Source: JBJXHC01 sp046160825
GTDB taxonomy: Bacteria; Bacteroidota; Ignavibacteria; UBA10030; UBA6906
NCBI GenBank assembly: GCA_046160825.1
Contig: JBJXHC010000038.1
Coordinates: 6,397 to 70,396, forward strand
Reading direction: 5' to 3'
DNA: 64,000 nt
In this document: positions 34,331 through 41,640 of the stretch, piece after piece
How the letters are laid out: each line of letters opens with the position of its first letter
How positions within the stretch are numbered: position 1 is the first letter of the stretch
Notes under the pieces: generated by a model
The model's database searches: none
The model's input: only the letters and a program-made list of their open reading frames with translations
Told to the model about the DNA's origin: nothing
Made by a program: the position numbers and the translations under genes

Positions 34331-34359
34331 AAGATACGAAAAGGGGTCGGTAACCGCAA
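34331..34359 (-). promoter_or_regulatory. Probable promoter of hutI-ftcD-fchA
   Basis: On the minus strand TTGCGG (34359-34354) and TATCTT (34336-34331) are 17 bp apart, about 65 bp before the hutI start. Downstream the leader holds a small inverted repeat CCAAAC/GTTTGG. It lies in the 107-bp gap after the DUF5700-like gene. Confidence 0.5.
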
Positions 34360-34372
34360 ACAGATGAAAAGC

Positions 34373-35482
34373 TTACGGGGAGACCACAAGTTGCTTTTGG
34401 ATGGCAGGTGACAGTGTGGGGAGGTTGTTGTTCGAGCGCGTCAACTCAACATACTTGCCATAAAATTCCATTGGACCGAGAGCAATGGTAGCAGCGAGAG
34501 CAGGACGGCCAAGGGTGATATCAATTTGCCGCGCGATGAATAATCCGGTGATGGCTCCGTAACTGTCCCAGTATTCCGATGTATTGGATGCACGGATGAT
34601 CTCACCAGCGCGACGTGGCGAGGTTCGAGGAGAGAGCAGATCGGACGCATTCTTATTGAACTCATCGAACGACGCGTTGATGCGCTGATCCCAATCCTGC
34701 GGCAAATATCCACGCGAGCGTTGCTCGAATGAAAGATAGTGCGCGATACCTTCATTGTGGGTGAGTTCAAGAAGCCGGTCAAGGTATGTTTGACGTGAAG
34801 CGAAGTATTCCTGCCACACAGCAGATGAGTCCTGATACACGCCGAGCGTTGCATGAAAGACTTCGTGCGCAACCACGGCGAGGGTGCCGATAAATCGTTC
34901 GTCCAAATTCCGCCCGTAGTTCACGGCTTTGGCGAGGTTCACCACAATAGTCAGTTCACCTTCCCCTTCACCAACGAAGACCGGTACGTCTCCACGCCAG
35001 ACAACACGACGAACGAACGCGTCAATGTTGCCGTGGCCAAACGCGACAAAGAAGACCGGAATCGACGTGGAGATTTCAGTATTGACGGGGAACAACTGCT
35101 CCACCGTCCCCACAACACGACGGCCAAAATTCCTGCGCTTGATTTCATCCAACAATTCCCTCATCGCGAGTGCCTGGATTCTCGCCTCTCCCATTCCGTA
35201 GACATCCCCTTCGGAGCGTTGACCAAATTTCGCATCCGTGAGATTCTGGACAAGATGATCCATGCCGAACGTCTTCTGTGCAAGGAGTTCCGCCGTTGCC
35301 AAAGCGACCATACTGCCTCTGAGCGTCGCCACATCCTCCGGTCTGCCTGAACGTCCTTCGTACAACTCCACAGTCTTTTCTGCGGACTCCATATTAAGAG
35401 AAAGCCTGACATCAAAGTTCGAGTTGGTCTGAGCATAGACGGCAGGAGAAAAAAAGAATAAATACCCGGACATCACCCACAT
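34373..35482 (-). CDS. Exported DUF5700-like putative zinc peptidase
   Basis: A 369-residue exported protein with a short signal peptide (MWVMSGYLFFFSPAVYA, cleavage before QTNSN). The mature part is helical and holds the metalloprotease-like motif HEVFH in LAVVAHEVFHATLGVY (about residue 207) and a downstream HNEGIAHYLSFE, an arrangement seen in DUF5700/gluzincin-like putative peptidases. The frame is open to an ATG at 35527, but those 15 extra codons are made of the GGAGT-type intergenic repeat, so I take 35482. It lies between the PP2C phosphatase and hutI genes. A link to histidine use is not evident; it might release peptides. Confidence 0.7.
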   Translation of the reverse strand: MWVMSGYLFFFSPAVYAQTNSNFDVRLSLNMESAEKTVELYEGRSGRPEDVATLRGSMVALATAELLAQKTFGMDHLVQNLTDAKFGQRSEGDVYGMGEARIQALAMRELLDEIKRRNFGRRVVGTVEQLFPVNTEISTSIPVFFVAFGHGNIDAFVRRVVWRGDVPVFVGEGEGELTIVVNLAKAVNYGRNLDERFIGTLAVVAHEVFHATLGVYQDSSAVWQEYFASRQTYLDRLLELTHNEGIAHYLSFEQRSRGYLPQDWDQRINASFDEFNKNASDLLSPRTSPRRAGEIIRASNTSEYWDSYGAITGLFIARQIDITLGRPALAATIALGPMEFYGKYVELTRSNNNLPTLSPAIQKQLVVSP

Positions 35483-35485
35483 AAC

Positions 35486-35539
35486 CCCGTCACTCCATCT
35501 CTCCAATACTCCGTGGCTCCCATTCATTCCATCACTCCG
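35486..35539. repeat. GGAGT-type short tandem repeat at a gene junction
   Basis: Read on the minus strand this is a run of degenerate 9-base units (TGGAGTGAC, TGGAGAGA, CGGAGTATT, GGAGTGATGG). It supplies the stop codon of the phosphatase gene and overlaps the start region of the peptidase gene. It resembles the repeat family in the kynurenine cluster, but the unit differs in sequence (ATG/GTG/ATT spacers rather than TTTGT). Confidence 0.6.
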
Positions 35540-36893
35540 TTTTCACCACTACCATGGTCATATCATCGTGTTGTTCAGCCTGACCGACGAATACCTGGAC
35601 TTCCTTCGTGATCGCTTCAAGTATCTGGCTGGCCGAAAGAGTCGAGACCGGAAGCTGCTTTACAAACTCATCGAGTCGCTCGGATCCGTATTGTTCATCT
35701 TTGATATTCATCGCCTCAGTGAATCCATCCGTCATGAGGAGTAAGATGCTTCCCGGTGTGAGTTGTATTGAACGTTCCTGATACGTCGCCTCCTCGGTCA
35801 TACCAAGAGGGAATGTTGCGCCGTTGGCATTGAGCCACTCAACTGCTCCATCCCGACAGAGCAACGGTTTGATCTGTCCAGCATTTGCAAACGTGAACGA
35901 CTTTGCAGCAACATCAATCACTCCCAGGAGGAACGTCACAAAATGGCCGCGGCGTGAATACTTGTACACCGATTTGTTCAAGTGCGTGAGGATTTCAGCG
36001 GGCGACGATGCTTGTCGGGACTCACTGACAAACGCACCCGTGGTGAACACCGCCGACATTGCAGCGTGCATTCCCTTACCCGACACATCAAAAGTACTGA
36101 TGCCAAAGAGAGATGTGCTATTATTGAGATACGAATAATCAAAATGATCGCCGCCCACCACCTTCGCTGGAAGCGACTGTCCCGCAATATCAAACCCGGA
36201 GACCGGGGGGCATTGTGCAGGCATCAAGGAGACCTGCACATCGTGGGCGAGTTTGAGTTCTGTTTGCAGAGTCTCGCGCTCGCCGCGTTCACGCGACACC
36301 ACCCAACTGAGCAGATTGACTGCACCGAGCACAAGACATCCTGCCACAATCAGAGCCATCAGACCAGTCCCTATCTCAAGATAGGCCACAATGAGACCAA
36401 GGGTTATGAGCGTGTAGCTGATCGCAACAAGACGCTTTCTGTCATCGGGAAAGTCGGCGTAGATTTCATCGGTCCAGAGAAGCGAGAAAAGGAAAGCATC
36501 CCAAAGCTTTGTCTGCCCACCGGATGATTCCATCTTTCGTCGGTATACCTCTTTCTTCTCCAGCGCAATCACGGTTATTCTCTCCCACATGAAATAGAGA
36601 ATACCGGCTATTACAAGATCAAATCCGAACCGCGACCAGTTGTCGCTGCTTACGCCCTCCGCAATCGCGCCGAGAATTTCCAACGCAATAAGTACCTTTA
36701 TGATCGTGAGGATGATCTTTCTGAGCTTGATCGGATCAATGAATGGGGGATTGTTCAGCCGCTGGCCCACCGTACCCGCTGATTGCCGCTGCCACGATTG
36801 CTTTGCATCAGAAACCACTCCTTGCACCGAGGATTGAATGTCCTCAGCTTCCTTCCTGAAATATGTCCCTACACCGGCAAGAGTTTTTTTCAT
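35532..36893 (-). CDS. Membrane-anchored PP2C/SpoIIE-type protein phosphatase
   Basis: A 453-residue membrane protein with a cytosolic N-terminal stretch, hydrophobic helices around residues 60-105 (IILTIIKVLIALEILGAIAE, FDLVIAGILYFMW) and again around 155-200 (LITLGLIVAYLEIG, LMALIVAGCLVLGAVNLLSW), then a PP2C-type domain. Phosphatase motifs are QVSLMPAQCPPVSGFDIAG, the metal aspartates in KVVGGDHFDYSYL, TFDVSGKGMHAAM, LLLMTDGFTEAMN and EQHDDMTMVVV. Such proteins dephosphorylate anti-sigma-antagonists or other Ser/Thr targets. No partner kinase or antagonist is adjacent. It overlaps the small Cys protein upstream by 4 bp, so it is co-translated with it and hutU. Confidence 0.87.
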   Translation of the reverse strand: MKKTLAGVGTYFRKEAEDIQSSVQGVVSDAKQSWQRQSAGTVGQRLNNPPFIDPIKLRKIILTIIKVLIALEILGAIAEGVSSDNWSRFGFDLVIAGILYFMWERITVIALEKKEVYRRKMESSGGQTKLWDAFLFSLLWTDEIYADFPDDRKRLVAISYTLITLGLIVAYLEIGTGLMALIVAGCLVLGAVNLLSWVVSRERGERETLQTELKLAHDVQVSLMPAQCPPVSGFDIAGQSLPAKVVGGDHFDYSYLNNSTSLFGISTFDVSGKGMHAAMSAVFTTGAFVSESRQASSPAEILTHLNKSVYKYSRRGHFVTFLLGVIDVAAKSFTFANAGQIKPLLCRDGAVEWLNANGATFPLGMTEEATYQERSIQLTPGSILLLMTDGFTEAMNIKDEQYGSERLDEFVKQLPVSTLSASQILEAITKEVQVFVGQAEQHDDMTMVVVKTE

Positions 36894-37099
36894 CGTTGCT
36901 CATCACTTTCGATTGCATTCTGTCGTTCAAAACCCTGACATTCCAACACAGGCAGACGCGGATACTTGGTGAAGCGTGCGTCCGTCTGGGAGAGAGTACA
37001 TAGATAGAATGTACTCCCCCTGGGATTTATGATGATATCAACATATCGGCACACGCGGCATAGCCCAATATTGTCTGAGAATAAAGTTGTTGCCATCAT
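36890..37099 (-). CDS. Small cysteine-containing protein coupled to HutU
   Basis: A 69-residue protein with CRVC at residues 14-17, then NPRGSTFYLCTLSQTDARF and KYPRLPVLECQGFE, that is four cysteines in a CxxC...C...C layout suited to a small zinc site. The pattern looks like a conserved short family, but I cannot name it. It overlaps hutU by 4 bp at its start (ATGA) and the phosphatase gene by 4 bp at its end (ATGA), which is strong evidence of real translation. There is no signal peptide. The function is unknown; its position suggests a factor tied to the phosphatase or to urocanase. Confidence 0.7.
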   Translation of the reverse strand: MMATTLFSDNIGLCRVCRYVDIIINPRGSTFYLCTLSQTDARFTKYPRLPVLECQGFERQNAIESDEQR

Positions 37100-38757
37100 T
37101 TCATCATTGGCACGTTCACACCCTGGCTCTTCGCATTCTCAATCGCACGTTCATACCCTGCATCAGCATGACGGATAATTCCCATTCCCGGATCGTACGT
37201 GAGCACATGCTGTAATCTTGCTTCTGCTTCCTTGGTGCCATCAGCAACCACAACCATTCCCGCGTGGATGGAAAGTCCCATACCAACACCACCACCGTGA
37301 TGCACGCTTACCCAGCTTGCTCCACCGACTGCATTGAGCAACGCATTCAGGATGGGCCAATCGGCAATGGCGTCGCTGCCGTCTTTCATTTTCTCGGTCT
37401 CGCGGTTCGGTGAAGCGACAGAGCCACAATCCAAGTGATCGCGTCCGATGACAATCGGCGCTTTCACTTCTCCTCGTGCAACAAGGTCATTGAATATCTT
37501 CCCCATCTTTGCTCGCTCACCGTAGCCGAGCCAGCAAATCCGCGCCGGTAATCCCTGGAAGTGTATCTGCCTCTGCGCCTTCTCTATCCAGCGGCACAGC
37601 GGCTTGTTCTCCGGAAACGTCTCGAGAATAGCCCGGTCGGTTCGATAAATATCATCCGGCTCACCGGACAATGCCGCCCAACGGAATGGCCCTTTTCCAT
37701 CACAGAATAACGGTCGAATATACTCCGGCACAAAGCCAGGAATATCAAAAGCATTGGTCAAACCGTTTGCCAGCGCCTCACCGCGGATATTGTTGCCGTA
37801 ATCGAACGTTATTGCGCCCCTTTTCTGTAGGCCCAGCATAGCCTGTACATGTTCAACGATGGACGCCTGTGCAAGTTGCATGTACTTCTTCGGATCTGAT
37901 TTGCGGAGGGCAAGCGCTGCCTCATATGAAATGTGGGCGGGGACGTAACCGTTCAGCGTATCATGCGCCGATGTTTGATCGGTGAGAATATCAATCTTGA
38001 TGTTGCGAGCAAGAAGCTCCGGCAACACCTCGGCAGCATTCGCAAGCAGAGCAACGGACTTGGCTTCCTTGAGTTCTTTGGCGGTTTGCAAAATGAGCAA
38101 CGCTTCATCGAGTGATGTTGCCATCTCATCGACGTATCCGCTCTTGAGTCTCTTCTCGATGCGTGAGCGATCGACTTCAATAGCGAGACATGCTGCACCG
38201 TTCATCGTTGCGGCGAGAGGTTGCGCGCCTCCCATGCCCCCAAGTCCGGCGGTGACGAGGAGTCTGCCAGCAAGGCTCCCCCCATAATATTTCTCCGCAC
38301 ATGCAGCAAACGTTTCGTATGTCCCTTGGAGAATCCCTTGTGTGCCGATGTAAATCCAGCTCCCCGCGGTCATCTGACCGTACATCGTAAGGCCGAGAGC
38401 TTCGAGCCGACGGAACTCATACCCCGTCGCCCATTTGGGGACGAGCATACTGTTGGAGATGAGGACACGAGGAGCGTTCTCGTGCGTTTTGAAAATACCA
38501 ACGGGCTTACCGGATTGTACGAGCAGCGTCTCATCGTTTTCCAGGCTCTTTAAGCTGCGCACGATTGCATCGTAGCATTCCCAATTGCGTGCCGCTTTGC
38601 CGACGCCGCCGTAGACAATCAACTCATCTGGCTTTTCTGCAACGTCGGGATCAAGATTATTCATCAGCATACGTAGCGCTGCTTCCTGTATCCAGCCTTT
38701 GCAGGAGAGGGTGGTACCGTGGGGGGCTTTGATATTTGTCTTAGCTACGTCAAGCAT
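37096..38757 (-). CDS. hutU: Urocanate hydratase
   Basis: HutU adds water to urocanate with a tightly bound NAD as electrophile, the second step of histidine degradation. The 553-residue protein is close to the family size. It has TLSCKGWIQEAALRMLMNNL, GTYETFAACAEKYY, the NAD-binding TAGLGGMGGAQPLA, QTSAHDTLNGYVP, FDYGNNIRG, the cysteine region PARICWLGYGERAKMG and CGSVASPNRETEKMKDGSDA. I start at the ATG 38757 (GGAG upstream); a further 20 codons upstream run into the REP palindrome and are not conserved. Histidine ammonia-lyase (hutH) is absent from the window. Confidence 0.96.
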   Translation of the reverse strand: MLDVAKTNIKAPHGTTLSCKGWIQEAALRMLMNNLDPDVAEKPDELIVYGGVGKAARNWECYDAIVRSLKSLENDETLLVQSGKPVGIFKTHENAPRVLISNSMLVPKWATGYEFRRLEALGLTMYGQMTAGSWIYIGTQGILQGTYETFAACAEKYYGGSLAGRLLVTAGLGGMGGAQPLAATMNGAACLAIEVDRSRIEKRLKSGYVDEMATSLDEALLILQTAKELKEAKSVALLANAAEVLPELLARNIKIDILTDQTSAHDTLNGYVPAHISYEAALALRKSDPKKYMQLAQASIVEHVQAMLGLQKRGAITFDYGNNIRGEALANGLTNAFDIPGFVPEYIRPLFCDGKGPFRWAALSGEPDDIYRTDRAILETFPENKPLCRWIEKAQRQIHFQGLPARICWLGYGERAKMGKIFNDLVARGEVKAPIVIGRDHLDCGSVASPNRETEKMKDGSDAIADWPILNALLNAVGGASWVSVHHGGGVGMGLSIHAGMVVVADGTKEAEARLQHVLTYDPGMGIIRHADAGYERAIENAKSQGVNVPMMK

Positions 38758-38788
38758 GAGCAATGCTCCATTGATTTCCTTTGACTTG

Positions 38789-38808
38789 CCACGAGCTTCA
38801 GCTCGTGG
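38789..38808. repeat. REP-type palindrome, left copy
   Basis: CCACGAGCT and AGCTCGTGG form a 9-bp perfect hairpin with a TC loop. It is followed 28 bp later by GAGGGCTTTAGCCAAA (38834-38849), which itself contains GGCT/AGCC. Confidence 0.85.
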
Positions 38809-38863
38809 ATATTTCAAATGCCAAAATATACCAGAGGGCTTTAGCCAAATCCATAAGGGGTCT

Positions 38864-39301
38864 CTAGCCCTTCCTCAAAGCGGTGAATCCATACTCTTTC
38901 AGAAATTCATCATATTCCTCTGCGAACGACTTCTTCCGGTGGTGTTCTTCCTGATTCTTGATATACTCCCTCACGATATCAATCGTCGAATCGCTTACTG
39001 ATACTGCAATATACTCATCTTGCCACTCAAGCTTCGTGGGCATGAGTTGTTGTTGATTGAACCAATGTGATGATTCTCCTTTGAGAAGCTGAGCCACCTT
39101 GGCAATGGACTGATCCGCTCCAAGAGAAATCAAGGAGTGAATATGCTCGATATGTCCATTGATGAAGTCGAGATAAATCCCTTTTGCACGGGCGTTCTCT
39201 CTGATATGTGTGAACAACTGCAATCTGATCTCTTTGCTTAAAAGCGGCTCCCGGTTTTTTATTGACCAGATCAGATGAATCCAGATTCTGAGATATGGCA
39301 T
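38864..39301 (-). CDS. REP-associated / IS200-like Y1 transposase
   Basis: A 145-residue single-domain transposase of the Y1 (HUH) superfamily. The metal-binding HUH pair is in GHIEHIHSLISLGADQS (about residue 52), and the catalytic tyrosine is in VREYIKNQEEHHRKKSFAEE near residue 115, followed by the usual EYDEFLKEYGF end. It nicks and rejoins single-stranded DNA at hairpins. There is no TnpB/IscB partner. The flanking palindromes favour a domesticated RAYT over a canonical IS200, but the length and the EEHHRKKSF motif are also those of solo IS200-like copies in Bacteroidota. The frame is intact, so activity is possible. Confidence 0.9.
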   Translation of the reverse strand: MPYLRIWIHLIWSIKNREPLLSKEIRLQLFTHIRENARAKGIYLDFINGHIEHIHSLISLGADQSIAKVAQLLKGESSHWFNQQQLMPTKLEWQDEYIAVSVSDSTIDIVREYIKNQEEHHRKKSFAEEYDEFLKEYGFTALRKG

Positions 39302-39350
39302 TTTTGTGTTTGGGTTAAAACCCCCAGTGGTGGGGAGTTGGGTTTCTTGT

Positions 39351-39370
39351 CCACGACCTAAAGGTCGTGG
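39351..39370. repeat. REP-like palindrome, central variant
   Basis: CCACGACCT and AGGTCGTGG, 9-bp stem with an AA loop, located 50 bp upstream of the transposase start. Same architecture as the outer palindromes with two compensating base changes in the stem, as expected if hairpin shape is selected. Confidence 0.75.
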
Positions 39371-39453
39371 CTAGTCCTTTGGGAAAACTTGACTCTCCGG
39401 ACGCTCGGCAGAGCGGAAAGGTTATGGCTTAGTCTTCATTGGGGCATGACTTG

Positions 39454-39473
39454 CCACGAGCTTTAGCTCGTGG
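39454..39473. repeat. REP-type palindrome, right copy
   Basis: CCACGAGCT and AGCTCGTGG with a TT loop. It is followed by GAGGGCTTTAGCCAAA at 39497-39512, the same tail as the left copy and in the same orientation. Confidence 0.85.
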
Positions 39474-39516
39474 ATTTCCGAAAGTCTCAAAACGCTGAGG
39501 GCTTTAGCCAAACCTC

Positions 39517-39999
39517 TCACTCCCCCTTCCACGCCACCACCGCAATTTCCACGTTCGCCTGTCGTGGCAACTCGCTTACGGCAACAGCTGTACGGGCGGG
39601 ATAGCTCTCCTCCGGGAAATAGCCACCGTAGATCAGATTCATCTTCGGGTAGTCATTCATGTTCTTGAGATAGACCGTTGCGTTGATGACGTGGGATGAA
39701 TCGTACCCGGCGGCGCGGAGGATATGCATGAGGTTGTTCAGCACCTGCCGTGTTTCGGCTTCGATATTCTCGTTGCGCACCGCGCCGGTTTCCTGGTCGA
39801 GGGCGATCTGTCCTGAGACAAAAAGGAACGGGCCAACCCGCACCGCCGGACTGTACGGTCCGATCACATCTACAGGTTTCACAATTTGCTTTCCCTCGTA
39901 CCGGGACATTTCCTCCTGGACAATCTTCCGGATATTCTCCTCATCCGATCCGCAACCGAACAGAAGACACGATACCGCAATGATAGCAAGTTGTTTCAT
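39517..39999 (-). CDS. RidA-type (YjgF/enamine deaminase) lipoprotein
   Basis: A 160-residue lipoprotein whose signal MKQLAIIAVSCLLFGCGSDE has the lipobox LFGC (cysteine 16). From residue 45 it is a complete RidA fold: GPYSPAVRVGPFLFVSGQI, ETRQVLNNLMHILRAAGYD, VYLKNMNDYPKMNLIYGGYF, the ligand-binding arginine in YPARTAVAVSELPRQANVEI and the terminal glutamate region. RidA proteins hydrolyse reactive enamine/imine intermediates released by pyridoxal enzymes and are normally cytosolic. This one is exported. It lies just downstream of a Tat-exported class V aminotransferase-like gene and a small exported protein, which suggests pyridoxal chemistry outside the cytoplasm. Confidence 0.9.
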   Translation of the reverse strand: MKQLAIIAVSCLLFGCGSDEENIRKIVQEEMSRYEGKQIVKPVDVIGPYSPAVRVGPFLFVSGQIALDQETGAVRNENIEAETRQVLNNLMHILRAAGYDSSHVINATVYLKNMNDYPKMNLIYGGYFPEESYPARTAVAVSELPRQANVEIAVVAWKGE

Positions 40000-40001
40000 G
40001 A

Positions 40002-40328
40002 TCAGTCTCCTGCGACGAGCGTAATCTCAAGACGTTCTTCGGAGGTCTCTTCATCCTTCACCACCTTGAACGAAACAACCGCATGAAGCGCAATCATCGT
40101 CGTTGCGTCATCGCTCTCAACGGTGATGAAATCAGTCCCCACCTTTGCAAGTTTGCCCAGATTGGTTTGTTTGCCCACGTGCTTCGCAAGCATCTCTTTG
40201 AACGTCCCGGCAGATTGTGTTGTCTTGGGTTTCTCCGTCTTCTGGGACTTCTGTGCAACTGCCGGCACAACAAGCAGGGCGCAAAAGAGAATGGCAACAA
40301 GTGTTTTCAACAACGATGATCGTTTCAT
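40002..40328 (-). CDS. Small exported protein of unknown function
   Basis: A 108-residue protein with a signal peptide (MKRSSLLKTLVAILFCALLVVPAVAQ) and a Lys-rich linker. A compact beta-rich domain of about 60 residues follows (FKEMLAKHVGKQTNLGKLAK, GTDFITVESDDATTMIALHA), with the shape of a short SH3/Sm-like barrel. I do not recognise the family. The ATG at 40328 has an excellent ribosome-binding site (GGAGGAACAC); a start four codons upstream is less likely. It stops 2 bp before the RidA lipoprotein start and follows the aminotransferase by 28 bp, so the three are probably one unit. Confidence 0.75.
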   Translation of the reverse strand: MKRSSLLKTLVAILFCALLVVPAVAQKSQKTEKPKTTQSAGTFKEMLAKHVGKQTNLGKLAKVGTDFITVESDDATTMIALHAVVSFKVVKDEETSEERLEITLVAGD

Positions 40329-40356
40329 GTGTTCCTCCATGTGAAAGTCACGACGG

Positions 40357-41637
40357 TTAGGCCAACGACTTCAACGCATCAACCAACTTCTGCACTTCCT
40401 CCCGGCTGTTATATATGTGAGTGGAAACTCGATTGCAATTCAGGCCATTCTCCGGCACCATCCGTGTGATAATTTTATGGTTCTCCAATAAGGTTTTCTG
40501 GAGGATATCATACGCAATATTCTTTAATCTGAATCCCAACACGGAGCCATACCCGCTGGCTTCATCTGGAGTCAGGATCTCCACCTTGTCGCCCATTGAC
40601 TGCAACTCCGAGCGCAGGACTGACGTAAGCGCCTGGCCGCGCCGCGTGACGTTCTCCATTCCGAGATGGTGCAGGAAGTCGATTGCTGCGCCCAGCCCGA
40701 CGTACAGCGCCGAATTCTGTGTGGCGAAGTCGTATTTGTGTGCATCCTTGCGGAACTCCAATGTTCCTTTCTGCAAATCCCATCCCGTATCTGAAAGCGC
40801 GCCCACCCAGTATGGCTCCACTTCGTCCTGAACTTCCTTCCTCACATAAAGAAACCCCGTGCCCTTCGGTCCCATCATCCATTTGTGACCGCACGTTGCA
40901 AGAAAATCGCAGCCCAGTTCCTTCACGTCCAGCGGCAACATACCGGGCGTGTGGGCAGCATCGAGCATCACGCGCAATCCCTTCTCATGCCCGAGCTGAC
41001 ATATCGCCTTTGCAGGAAGCACCTGTCCGATGGTGCAGGTGATATGCGGGACAGCGATAACCCGCGTACGTGGTGTGATCAGATCATTGATCCGGTTGAG
41101 AATTTCATCGGCCGTGGACGCGAGGGTAACCGGTTTAACCACGATGCCATCCCGGCGCGCACGTGCAAGCCACGGCACTGCATTGCCGGCATGTTCATGG
41201 TTCGTGAGGATTACTTCGTCACCGCGCTTCAACGGAAGTCCACACGCCACAACGTTGATTCCTTCGGTAACATTGTGGGTCAATGAAATCTCTTCCACGC
41301 TCGCATTGATGAAGCGTGCGATCTTCGCCCGTACATCTTCCCAGCCACCGTAGCGAGCGGTGCGGTCCACTTCCTCCATTTCCGTCTTCACTGCATCAAT
41401 AACGACGTAAGGTGAGGGCCCCATGGTGCCGTTATTCAGGAATACTGGTTCACGTCTCAGTGGAAACTGCTCGCGCACCATGCGCCAGAAATGTTCGTCA
41501 TCCTCCGGTACGCGCTGATCGTTACTCAGAATGTACTTTGCGCGCGCATCATCGGGAAATGCGTACAGCATCGCCCCGCCAAGCGCACCACCGGCAAATG
41601 TTCGGAGAAAAGATCGTCGTGTGGCAGAAGGAAGCAT
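40357..41637 (-). CDS. Tat-exported class V aminotransferase-like enzyme
   Basis: A 426-residue fold-type I pyridoxal-phosphate enzyme of the cysteine desulfurase/isopenicillin N epimerase branch. The N-terminus ATRRSFLRTFAGGALGGAML is a twin-arginine signal, so the folded holoenzyme would be exported. Visible motifs: FLNNGTMGPSP, LTHNVTEGINVVACGL, LTNHEHAGNAVPW, VPHITCTIGQVLP, MLDAAHTPGMLPLD and the pyridoxal lysine in TCGHKWMMGPKGTGFLYV, with KYDFATQNSALYVGLGAA. All cofactor residues appear present. The substrate is unknown; family members include epimerases, lyases and kynureninase relatives. Its neighbours are a lipoprotein upstream (3 bp) and an exported RidA protein downstream. Confidence 0.88.
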   Translation of the reverse strand: MLPSATRRSFLRTFAGGALGGAMLYAFPDDARAKYILSNDQRVPEDDEHFWRMVREQFPLRREPVFLNNGTMGPSPYVVIDAVKTEMEEVDRTARYGGWEDVRAKIARFINASVEEISLTHNVTEGINVVACGLPLKRGDEVILTNHEHAGNAVPWLARARRDGIVVKPVTLASTADEILNRINDLITPRTRVIAVPHITCTIGQVLPAKAICQLGHEKGLRVMLDAAHTPGMLPLDVKELGCDFLATCGHKWMMGPKGTGFLYVRKEVQDEVEPYWVGALSDTGWDLQKGTLEFRKDAHKYDFATQNSALYVGLGAAIDFLHHLGMENVTRRGQALTSVLRSELQSMGDKVEILTPDEASGYGSVLGFRLKNIAYDILQKTLLENHKIITRMVPENGLNCNRVSTHIYNSREEVQKLVDALKSLA

Positions 41638-41640
41638 GGG

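Larger units (their letters stand above)
38783..39515 (-). mobile_element. REP-associated tyrosine transposase (RAYT/IS200-like) element
   Basis: A transposase gene (38864-39301) is bracketed by two direct copies of a 65-70 bp module. Each has the sequence TGACTTGCCACGAGCT, a palindrome CCACGAGCT-NN-AGCTCGTGG and, about 25 bp on, the tail GAGGGCTTTAGCCAAA. The left copy is 38783-38850, the right 39446-39515. A third, related palindrome (CCACGACCT-AA-AGGTCGTGG) lies at 39351-39370. This is the REP/RAYT arrangement, in which the single-strand transposase recognises hairpins. It separates hutU from the upstream secreted-protein genes. Confidence 0.8.

Noticed and set aside
35483..35527. Longer N-terminus of the DUF5700-like peptidase
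   Set aside because: The 15 extra codons are the junction repeat and would place charged residues before an otherwise normal signal peptide.
38758..38817. Extended hutU N-terminus of 20 codons
   Set aside because: The extension runs through the REP palindrome; the conserved protein and a GGAG site support the ATG at 38757.
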